NCBI RefSeq assembly: GCF_900156175.1
Contig: NZ_FTMV01000002.1
Coordinates: 248,001-312,000 of the forward strand
Source: Janthinobacterium sp. TND4EL3
Lineage (GTDB): Bacteria; Pseudomonadota; Gammaproteobacteria; Burkholderiales; Burkholderiaceae_D
Direction: 5' to 3'
DNA: 64,000 nucleotides
Under the pieces are notes generated by a model, which saw nothing but the letters and a program-made list of their open reading frames with translations, had not been told where the DNA came from and searched no databases. This document shows, one piece after another, positions 57,079 through 64,000 of this stretch (position 1 is the stretch's first letter; every line of letters begins with the position of its first letter). Both the position numbers and the translations under genes were made by a program.

Positions 57079-58281
57079 TTACTGCCGGACTTGATAGCCA
57101 TCCGTCAGCGTGGCCAGAAACTTCACCATATCCTCGATTTCCCCGGCCGTCAGCGCGGGCGCCATGCCGCGCTTGCGGTCGAACGGCCCCTCCTTGACGT
57201 TCACATTGGCGCGGTACTTGCCCGGTAGGTCGTTGAATTTCTGCACTTTTCCCTTGCTGTCGCGCGGATACCATTCTTCCGGGTGCGTATCGCGCCGCAC
57301 ATAGAAACGCAGGGCATCCGTCAGGTTGTCGAACACGCCGTTGTGAAAAAACACCTGGCGCGTGGCCACATTGCGCAGGCTGGGCACCTTGAAGGCGCCG
57401 CATAACGCTGCTTTTTTTGCCAGGTCCGTGCGGTCGGGGCCGCATAAGCCCAGGTCAAAATAGGTGGCGTCGGCGGTGGCGGGAATGCGCGTATTGCGCG
57501 GCACGCCCAGATTGTCGAAACTGAAATCCGTGAACAGGGGCGGCGCGCCATGTTCACCGCGCACGCTGGGGTGGCAGGCGGCGCAATTGCCCTTGCGCTC
57601 ATCGTTGAACAGGGCCAGTCCGCGCAATTCCGCCAGTTCCAGGGGAACCTTGTTGGCCAGGTAGAGGTCATACTTGGAATCGTAGCGGTGGAAGTCCGGC
57701 TCTTCCAGTTGGAATTGCTGCAAGGCATAGGTGATGCGGCGAAAGGCCTGTTGCGGTTGCGCAAAGATGCCGTCGCCAAAGACGCGCCGGAATGCTTGCG
57801 CATAGGGCGCGCCGCGCAGCCGTTCCACCACTTCATCCGTGCTGGCATTGGCCATTTCGTGCGCTGCCAGGAAAGGCCGTTCCGCCTGCTCCGCCAGGCT
57901 GGCGGCGCGGCCGTCCCAGTTGATGCCGCCGTTGGGCGCGCCTTCCTCGTCGAAGCGGAACGGGGGATTGCGTTCCAGATAGCGCAGCGATGGCGTGGCG
58001 CGGTAGCCGCTTGCCTGGCCATCGGCGCCCCCCAGTTGCACGGCCAGTTTGTTGCCGGGCGCGTAGGCGTGGGCCGGGTCATGGCAGCTCGCGCATGACT
58101 GCTTGCCCGAGGCCGACAGGCTGGCGTCGTTGAAAATCTGGCGTCCCAGCTGTGCGGCAGGACTGAGTTCGGCCGCCGTGCCTGGCATGCCATACACGTT
58201 GGCGAACAAGAATATGCACACGTGTGCAAATCGGGTCGGTGAAAATCGCGCCGCAGCGCGTGGCTGGTGTTTGATGGTCAT
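57079..58281 (-). CDS. Dihaem cytochrome c peroxidase family protein
   Basis: Exported protein of 400 aa with two haem c sites (CASCH near residue 63 and CAACH about 175 residues later) and the CcpA/MauG-like distal segments PFRFDEEGAPNGGINWDGR and VPSLRNVATRQVFFHNGVF. The N-terminal signal includes FAHVCIFLFANVYG. Peroxide reduction in the periplasm is the family role; MbnH/MauG-type oxidation is possible. Convergent with pmbA. Confidence 0.92.
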   Translation of the reverse strand: MTIKHQPRAAARFSPTRFAHVCIFLFANVYGMPGTAAELSPAAQLGRQIFNDASLSASGKQSCASCHDPAHAYAPGNKLAVQLGGADGQASGYRATPSLRYLERNPPFRFDEEGAPNGGINWDGRAASLAEQAERPFLAAHEMANASTDEVVERLRGAPYAQAFRRVFGDGIFAQPQQAFRRITYALQQFQLEEPDFHRYDSKYDLYLANKVPLELAELRGLALFNDERKGNCAACHPSVRGEHGAPPLFTDFSFDNLGVPRNTRIPATADATYFDLGLCGPDRTDLAKKAALCGAFKVPSLRNVATRQVFFHNGVFDNLTDALRFYVRRDTHPEEWYPRDSKGKVQKFNDLPGKYRANVNVKEGPFDRKRGMAPALTAGEIEDMVKFLATLTDGYQVRQ

Positions 58282-58439
58282 TGTGGGGCAGTTATCGGCA
58301 AGGGAGGGACGGGCAGCGCTGCGCCCAGTATAGGCAGCAATGGCTCGCGTGGCAACGATTTGCGATGTTGCGCTGCGCCATGGCGGCGCGCCGCTCCCGT
58401 CGTGCCAGAGGGCGGCGCTCGCGGCTGGCTACGGGACGG

Positions 58440-60137
58440 TCAGTATTGTTCCCATTCACCTTCTGCCACCATGGCGGGCGCTGCGCTCTTGCGGTTGGCC
58501 GGCGCCCGGGCGACGAGACGGGGCTGGTCCGCCTTGGCGGCTGCGGGCCGTGGCTCGGGACGCGATGCCGGCACGGCTGGCGGCAACGCTTGCATGCCGT
58601 CGAGTTTGAAGACGCTGACGGCTTCGGCCAGACTGCTTGCCTGATCCTGCAGCGCTTCGGAAGCGGCCGCGGCTTCTTCCACGAGGGCGGCATTTTGTTG
58701 TGTCACGGCATCCATTTCCGTGATGGCCTGGTTGATCTGCTCGATGCCCGCGACTTGTTCACTGCTGGCAGACGTGATTTCGGCCATGATATCGGTCACG
58801 CGGCGCACGCTGCTGACGATTTCTTCCATGGTGCTGCCCGCCTGGTTCACGAGGGTGCTGCCGAGGCCGACCTGGTGCACGGAATCGTCGATGAGGATCT
58901 TGATTTCCTTGGCCGCCGCGGCCGAGCGGTGCGCCAGGTTGCGCACTTCCGTGGCGACGACGGCAAAGCCGCGGCCCTGTTCACCCGCCCTGGCCGCCTC
59001 CACGGCCGCATTCAGTGCCAGGATGTTGGTCTGGAAGGCAATGCCGTCGATGACGCTGATGATGTCGACGATTTTCTTCGACGAGGCATTGATGGAATCC
59101 ATGGTCGTGATCACTTCCGCCACCACCTGGCCGCCCTTGCTCGCCACGCTGGAGGCCGATTGCGCCATCTGGTTGGCCTGGCGCGCGTTTTCGCCATTCT
59201 GCTTGACGGTCGACGTCAGTTCTTCCATCGACGAGGCCGTTTCTTCCAGCGAACTGGCCTGTTGCTCGGTGCGCGAGGACAGGTCCATATTGCCGGAGGC
59301 GATTTCACGCGAGCCATGGGCGATGGCATCCGTGCCATGGCGCACGCGGGCCACGATGCCTTGCAGATTGTCGTTCATGTCTTTCAGGGCGCGCAGCAGC
59401 AGGCCCGTTTCATCGTTGCCGCGCGCGTCTATGCTGACCGACAAGTCGCCGGCCGCCACCCGTTGCGCCACTGTGACGGCTTCGGCGATGGGACGGCTGA
59501 TGGAGCGGCTGATCCGGATGGCCAGGACAATGGCGATGAGCGTCGCGGCAACGGACAGGGACAAGGTCAGGATGATGGCCATGCGCCCGCCGGCGAGCGC
59601 CTGCTTGCCTTCGGCAGCCATCAGCGATTCCTGGAAGCTGGCCATGGCCGTCAGTGCAGTCAAGAATTTTTCTTGCGGATAGCGCAACTGCGTCAACAGG
59701 AAGATGCCTGCCGTTTCCGATTTGCCTTCTTGTAATAGCTTGATGTTCGCATCGCGCGTCCTGGCATAGCTTTCGCGGCTGGTCATCACGGCCTGGAACA
59801 GTTCCTGGCCCTTGGGCGTGTTGATCAGGGTTTTCAGGCGCGCCAGCAGCTCCGCGTTCTTTTTGATCGAGGCCTGAATCTTGGTCACGGAACTGCTGAC
59901 TTCGTCGGCATCGTTGGCGCCGATGATGGCGATGCTCAGCAGGCGGGCCTGGATATTGACCTCGGACTGTATCGTATTGGACAGCATGACCTTGACATAG
60001 CGGTCATTGAGGATTTTTTCCGTTGATGCGTTGATGTTGCGAATGCGGGTTACGGAAACAAATGCCACCATGGCAAGCAAGGCAATGATCAAGCCGAAAC
60101 TGCAGGCCAGGCGCGTACTGATTTTGAGCTGAGACAT
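58440..60137 (-). CDS. Methyl-accepting chemotaxis protein with C-terminal EWEQY tail
   Basis: Chemoreceptor of 565 aa. First helix [20 protein letters not shown], a four-helix-bundle periplasmic sensor (to about 190), a second helix, HAMP ([20 protein letters not shown]), then the signalling tip [22 protein letters not shown]. After a long Pro/Ala linker the protein ends in EGEWEQY, similar to the NWETF-type pentapeptide that tethers CheR or CheB. The start ATG is at 60137. Confidence 0.93.
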   Translation of the reverse strand: MSQLKISTRLACSFGLIIALLAMVAFVSVTRIRNINASTEKILNDRYVKVMLSNTIQSEVNIQARLLSIAIIGANDADEVSSSVTKIQASIKKNAELLARLKTLINTPKGQELFQAVMTSRESYARTRDANIKLLQEGKSETAGIFLLTQLRYPQEKFLTALTAMASFQESLMAAEGKQALAGGRMAIILTLSLSVAATLIAIVLAIRISRSISRPIAEAVTVAQRVAAGDLSVSIDARGNDETGLLLRALKDMNDNLQGIVARVRHGTDAIAHGSREIASGNMDLSSRTEQQASSLEETASSMEELTSTVKQNGENARQANQMAQSASSVASKGGQVVAEVITTMDSINASSKKIVDIISVIDGIAFQTNILALNAAVEAARAGEQGRGFAVVATEVRNLAHRSAAAAKEIKILIDDSVHQVGLGSTLVNQAGSTMEEIVSSVRRVTDIMAEITSASSEQVAGIEQINQAITEMDAVTQQNAALVEEAAAASEALQDQASSLAEAVSVFKLDGMQALPPAVPASRPEPRPAAAKADQPRLVARAPANRKSAAPAMVAEGEWEQY

Positions 60138-60516
60138 AGGTCATCCATCCTGGGCGAAAAGCGGAAAGCGTGCGTTCGGCGCCGGCCCGGTCCTCGCCTG
60201 CCATGCGGGCAGGCGGCGTCCATGACGGCGCTGATGTGGTCATTTTGCGTTACAGAGAGCTGGCGCGGCAGGGACAGGGCCGTGGATGCGTATTTTCCGG
60301 TGGCCGGGAAGTCGTGGCGACCTGCCCGGCGGCGTATTGTTGCGGGGCTGTGCAGCGTGGCGCAGCCCGATTCTGTCGTCAAGTGTAGGACGATAATTTC
60401 TGGCCGGCAAGATGTTCGCGAAAAAAAGCGCTGCGTCAACAACGCTTGCCGCGCAGGCATAAAAATGCCCCGGCGTGCGGGGCATGGGATCAGACGGGCC
60501 GTGTCGGCCCAGGCGT
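60138..60516. other. 379-base intergenic region
   Basis: Contains the promoter side of the chemoreceptor gene and the terminator of the carboxypeptidase gene. I see no small gene with a ribosome site here. Confidence 0.5.
60461..60485 (-). terminator. Rho-independent terminator of the M14 carboxypeptidase gene
   Basis: Minus strand: ATGCCCCG, loop CACG, CGGGGCAT then TTTTTA. About 30 bases after the stop at 60517. Confidence 0.8.
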
Positions 60517-61641
60517 TCAGGCGCGCAAGGTAGACAGGATAGGCTGCAGCACGGCGGCGCCCAGGGCGGCGCTGCGGGCGCCGCTCCAGCCCGTTTGCGG
60601 GTCGGGATCGTTGGCGTTGTCCTTGAACGGCAGTTCCAGGGTCAGCGACAGGCAACCGAAGGCATGGGTGATGTGGGGCGAGCCCATGGTCAGCACTTCC
60701 GGCGTGAACGGGCCGTCTTCATAGCCGTGCTCGTCCTGGAAGTCGGGGCTGGCCACCTTGAAGTCGGCGATGAAGCGGTCTTGCTCGGCCTTTTGTTCAG
60801 CAGTGAAGTTTTCCAGCGCATCGCTGCCGGCCACGAAGACGTAGGGCAGGCCTTCGTCGCCATGCACGTCGAGGAACAGGTCGCAACCGATTTCATGCAT
60901 TTTCTGTTTCACCAGGAATACTTCCGGGCTGCGTTCCATCGTCGGCGTCATCCACTCGCGGTTCAGGTTGGCGCCGGCCGCGTTGGTGCGCAGGTTGCCA
61001 TGCACGGAACCGTCCGGGTTCATGTTCGGCACCACGTAGAAAACCGCGTCCTGCAGGCACTGGCGGGCAAACGGATTGGCCTGGTCCAGCAAGGCTTCGA
61101 GCATGCCTTCGACAAACCACTCGGCCATCGTCTCACCGGGATGCTGGCGCGCGATGACCCAGACTTTTTTCTCGGCATCAGCGTCGCCGACGACCAGCAG
61201 ATTCATGTCGCGGCCTTCCACCGTGCTGCCCAGGTCGATCAGGCGCACCAGCGGCGACGCTTGCGCGCTGTCGATCAGGGCCAGGTGGCGGTCCCATGGG
61301 TACGGCTCGAAGTAGGCGTAGTAGACGCTTTCTTCCTCGGGCGTGTGTGCTATGGTCATCACCGTGCCGTCAAAGCTGGTTGGCACGCGGAACCACGTTT
61401 CGCGGTCATAGCTGGCGACGGCCTGGTAATCTTTCCAGCCGTCCGGGTAGGCCGACTTGCCCGCGTTCATGAAGCGGATCGTGCACGCCTCGCCTTCCGC
61501 GCCTTGCAGGCGGAAGTAAAACCACTGCGTAATGTCGGCGTGGGAATCCTTGCGGATGTTCAGCTCGATGGACTGGGCATCGTCGGCGCGCAGCACCTCG
61601 ATCGCGCCGGCGTCGAATTGCTGGCTGATTTTAATGGTCAT
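60517..61641 (-). CDS. M14-family zinc carboxypeptidase, cytosolic type
   Basis: Metallocarboxypeptidase of 374 aa like the bacterial relatives of Nna1/AGTPBP. An N-terminal beta domain (residues 1-110, TQWFYFRLQGAEGE) precedes the catalytic domain. Zinc ligands are HPGE in RQHPGETMAEW and His in LDVHGDEG; the catalytic Glu is in LTLELPF. No signal peptide. ATG 61641. Substrate unknown, perhaps protein C-termini or peptides. Confidence 0.92.
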   Translation of the reverse strand: MTIKISQQFDAGAIEVLRADDAQSIELNIRKDSHADITQWFYFRLQGAEGEACTIRFMNAGKSAYPDGWKDYQAVASYDRETWFRVPTSFDGTVMTIAHTPEEESVYYAYFEPYPWDRHLALIDSAQASPLVRLIDLGSTVEGRDMNLLVVGDADAEKKVWVIARQHPGETMAEWFVEGMLEALLDQANPFARQCLQDAVFYVVPNMNPDGSVHGNLRTNAAGANLNREWMTPTMERSPEVFLVKQKMHEIGCDLFLDVHGDEGLPYVFVAGSDALENFTAEQKAEQDRFIADFKVASPDFQDEHGYEDGPFTPEVLTMGSPHITHAFGCLSLTLELPFKDNANDPDPQTGWSGARSAALGAAVLQPILSTLRA

Positions 61642-61780
61642 GTGTGTTCCTGATAAAAACGTATGGGTTTTGCATCGTGTGCAATGGCGCGATGATACCT
61701 GTTTTGCGCCGGCCTTTGTGCTGGCGCAAACGATGCTGGGCGCGCTTTGCTAACGTGGTAGCGTGAACAAGGAGATCATC

Positions 61781-62035
61781 ATGGCCGGCGAAGACAAGCA
61801 TATCCACGAGCTGGAAAAGAAAATCAGCGCCCTCAGCGACGCCCTGGCGCACCTGGGCAAGGGCACGACCTTGCAGGAATTGCTGCGCATCATACGTTTC
61901 CCCGGCTATACGACGCCGGCCGAATTCACCTTCAACGTCGCCATCCTCGACACCATGCTGGTGCAGGCCAATGCGCTGGAAAAGCTGGGGCAGGATTTGC
62001 TGGCGGGGGCCAAGCAGGTGGTGGTGAAACAGTAG
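61781..62035 (+). CDS. Small helical protein, 84 aa, unknown
   Basis: Predicted mostly helical, starting MAGEDKHIHELEKKISALSD with a coiled-coil-like N-terminus and a Lys-rich tail. ATG 61781 has AAGGAG six bases upstream; a GTG at 61763 is in frame but lies before that site. No family recognised. Confidence 0.75.
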   Translation: MAGEDKHIHELEKKISALSDALAHLGKGTTLQELLRIIRFPGYTTPAEFTFNVAILDTMLVQANALEKLGQDLLAGAKQVVVKQ

Positions 62036-62075
62036 CTTGAGGTGGGTTTAGTCTCTTACCCTAAACGCAAAGGCT

Positions 62076-62103
62076 GGGGTCGGACCCTCAAGGGTCCGAC
62101 CCC
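62076..62103. repeat. Palindromic GGGGTC repeat element, copy 2
   Basis: Perfect arms GGGGTCGGACCC and GGGTCCGACCCC around TCAA, between the 84-aa gene and paaX. Same plan as the copy at 54950-54976. Confidence 0.65.
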
Positions 62104-62121
62104 GGTACTAGGCCGTTGGGT

Positions 62122-63051
62122 TCAGGTATTAAGTCCGCCAAAACGCTCGTAGAACCACGGCTCCACGTCGGGCGCGTGCTCGTCCTCGCGCCGCAGGGTG
62201 GCCAGGATGTGTTCCTCGGCCGCCGCATGGGTGATACGGTACAGGTCGCGCGCCAGTGCATAGGCTTGCGTGCCTGGCCACGGCTCGGGCAGCAGTTCGA
62301 CGGGCAATTGCGGGTCGTGCAATTGCACGCGGCGGTAGGCATGCGTCAGCAGCGAGCGGATGACGAAGGCCTGCTCCGCATCGAACACGGGTTCTTCCTG
62401 TAGCAGGGCCAGCAGCGGCTGGAAGCTGGCGATGAATTTTTCGTAGCCGGCCATCACTTCCGACAGATCCCAGCATTCGCCCACCATGTCGCGCAGCGGG
62501 CGCGTGCTCACGCCCGGCAACTCTGTTGTGTGGCAGACATACAGCTTGCCCTGTACCTCGTTGCGCACGAGGATATCTTCCAGCGCGTCCGCATTGCTGG
62601 CCGGGTGGCCGAAGATGCCGGGCGCGATCAAGCCGTAGCCGGCCCATAACAACTCCTTGCGCAGGGCACTCCTTTCGGCCGCGCCGATGCTGCCGGCAGG
62701 GCCGATCACCAGGGTCCAGCTGCCATCCCAGTGCACCACCAGCGGCGCATAGATGCGGCGATACGCGCGTTCGAAGCGGGCCAGCGCGTCCGGGCTTATC
62801 GCATAGGCGCTGCGGCGGCCGTCGCGTTGCGAAGTGAGCCAGCCTTCCTGCGCCAGGCGGAACACGCTGGTGCGCAACAGCCGGTCATTGACGCCAAACG
62901 GCGCCAGCAGTTCGATCAGGCTGCCCAGCCAGATGGCGCCGCCACGCGGCACGATGGCGTCGCCGAAAATCGTCATCACCAGGGACTTCGAGCGCGGTGG
63001 GTCGCTTTCCAGGAAATCGGCTATCCATGCCGTGCAGCGCGTGTTCTTCAT
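62122..63051 (-). CDS. paaX: Phenylacetic acid degradation repressor PaaX
   Basis: Transcriptional repressor of 309 aa released by phenylacetyl-CoA. The N-terminal winged helix (KSLVMTIFGDAIVPRGGAIW, NDRLLRTSVFRLAQEGWL) and the PaaX central block WTLVIGPAG with LLWAGYGLIAPGIFGHP are typical. ATG 63051; the frame is open to 63081. Divergent from paaA, with inverted repeats in between. Confidence 0.95.
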   Translation of the reverse strand: MKNTRCTAWIADFLESDPPRSKSLVMTIFGDAIVPRGGAIWLGSLIELLAPFGVNDRLLRTSVFRLAQEGWLTSQRDGRRSAYAISPDALARFERAYRRIYAPLVVHWDGSWTLVIGPAGSIGAAERSALRKELLWAGYGLIAPGIFGHPASNADALEDILVRNEVQGKLYVCHTTELPGVSTRPLRDMVGECWDLSEVMAGYEKFIASFQPLLALLQEEPVFDAEQAFVIRSLLTHAYRRVQLHDPQLPVELLPEPWPGTQAYALARDLYRITHAAAEEHILATLRREDEHAPDVEPWFYERFGGLNT

Positions 63052-63205
63052 GTGGTTCCGGTCTGGCCGTGTTGCGGTCATTTCAATAAAAGCAGCAGTT
63101 TACTTGGCCGCGCGGGTTGCGCGTCAATAATTTGTCGGCAGCGCTGATGGTGCTGCCAAAGTGCTTGCTCGTAAGTAATATCATACGCACAAAAAAAGCA
63201 CATAA

Positions 63206-63265
63206 GATACGATTTTTTAAAATGATTCACATCAAGTGTATGCAAATCGATTTTTGTATCGTATT
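63206..63265. promoter_or_regulatory. Putative PaaX operator region
   Basis: Inverted half-sites GATACGAT (63206-63213) and ATCGTATT (63258-63265) in the AT-rich divergent paaX-paaA region. Related ATACG words also occur at 63183. They are likely repressor binding sites, by position. Confidence 0.5.
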
Positions 63266-63318
63266 ATCTGTTCATCGCGCTGCGCTGCTGCGCAAATCAA
63301 CGACATGGGAGACACATC

Positions 63319-64000
63319 ATGTACGCACAAATGGTTGAAACCGGCCTCAAAAATGTCCGTTCCATCGACGACATGGGGCAAGAAGAACGCGCCTTCCAGG
63401 CGCGCATCGACGAAGGCATCAAGATCGAGGCCAAGGACTGGATGCCCGACGCCTACCGCAAGACCCTGATCCGCCAGATTTCGCAGCACGCGCACTCGGA
63501 AATCGTCGGCCAGTTGCCTGAAGGTAACTGGGTTACGCGCGCGCCGACCCTGAAACGCAAGTCCATCCTGCTGGCGAAGATCCAGGACGAAGCGGGCCAT
63601 GGCCTCTACCTGTATAGCGCCGCGGAAACCCTGGGCGTCTCGCGCGACGACTTGCTGGCCGCCCTGCACTCGGGCAAAGCCAAGTATTCCAGCATCTTTA
63701 ACTATCCCACCCTGTCGTGGGCCGACATGGGCGCCATCGGCTGGCTGGTCGACGGTTCGGCCATCATCAACCAGATTCCCCTGTGCCGCTGCTCCTACGG
63801 TCCGTATGCGCGCGCCATGATCCGCGTCTGCAAGGAAGAATCGTTCCATGCGCGCCAGGGCTACGACATCATGATGTCGCTGTGCAAGGGTACGCCCGAG
63901 CAGAAAGCCATGGCGCAGGATGCGCTGAACCGCTGGTGGTGGCCATCCTTGATGATGTTCGGCCCGTCCGACGCCGCCTCCGTCAACAGCGCGCAATCGG
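63319..64000 (+). CDS. paaA: Phenylacetyl-CoA epoxidase subunit PaaA, 3' end outside window
   Basis: Catalytic di-iron subunit of the ring 1,2-phenylacetyl-CoA epoxidase. 227 codons are visible, starting [20 protein letters not shown]. Iron-site glutamates and histidines lie in [19 protein letters not shown] and [17 protein letters not shown] 63319 follows GGGAGA. The gene runs off the window end, presumably followed by paaB onward. Confidence 0.97.
   Translation, partial: MYAQMVETGLKNVRSIDDMGQEERAFQARIDEGIKIEAKDWMPDAYRKTLIRQISQHAHSEIVGQLPEGNWVTRAPTLKRKSILLAKIQDEAGHGLYLYSAAETLGVSRDDLLAALHSGKAKYSSIFNYPTLSWADMGAIGWLVDGSAIINQIPLCRCSYGPYARAMIRVCKEESFHARQGYDIMMSLCKGTPEQKAMAQDALNRWWWPSLMMFGPSDAASVNSAQS

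Overview
The window reads as a chromosomal segment of a high-GC betaproteobacterium, most likely Oxalobacteraceae (Janthinobacterium or a close relative). The basis is the protein set (DUF2863 family, PEP-CTERM surface protein, trxA-rho pair, DarP next to PmbA, PaaX-controlled paa genes) and the base composition; no rRNA marker is present, so the genus is an inference. Genes are dense, mostly in short runs separated by clear hairpin terminators. I see no tRNA, rRNA, CRISPR array, prophage or intact insertion sequence.

Layout. 1-8.7 kb: DNA polymerase II (cut by the window edge), a divergent bacteriophytochrome/response-regulator pair, a convergent hybrid histidine kinase and an acyl-CoA synthetase. 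8.7-14.1 kb: a PEP-CTERM protein, a membrane glycosyltransferase, zinc-independent ribosomal protein L31, rho and trxA. 14.4-18.4 kb: a very large hybrid kinase with a stand-alone receiver. 18.6-23.0 kb: hutC, Ada coupled to a 2OG-Fe(II) oxygenase, and an MscS channel. 23.0-25.1 kb: an AT-rich three-gene island encoding a modular HExxH metallopeptidase, probably a type VI secretion effector, followed by two paralogous exported proteins, probably immunity proteins. 25.2-27.6 kb: an acetyltransferase and an exported amidohydrolase.

27.6-36.5 kb: a complete histidine-utilisation operon, hutU-hutH-hutG-hutF-hutD-hutI, ending in a fused substrate-binding/permease ABC protein. Its promoter carries a HutC-like dyad exactly between the -35 and -10 boxes, although hutC lies 8 kb away. 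36.5-45.1 kb: small genes (several under 60 codons), two DNA glycosylases (hypoxanthine and 3-methyladenine type), a DMT transporter, a DUF962/Mpo1-like protein, DUF2863, an HDOD protein and one poorly coding gap. 45.3-51.9 kb: a chemoreceptor with an exported Cache-domain protein, then a tightly overlapping set of radical-SAM aminomutase (KamA family), MFS carrier, FAH-family hydrolase and carboxymuconolactone-decarboxylase-family protein. 52-62 kb: a secreted serine protease, carboxylesterase with molybdopterin adenylyltransferase, DarP/PmbA, a dihaem peroxidase, a second chemoreceptor and an M14 carboxypeptidase. 62.1-64 kb: the phenylacetate repressor PaaX divergent from paaA, which runs off the end.

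The items I rate highest for follow-up are the effector/immunity island at 23.05-25.09 kb, the KamA-MFS-FAH-CMD overlapping operon, and an orphan terminator at 37.2 kb that implies an unannotated transcript.
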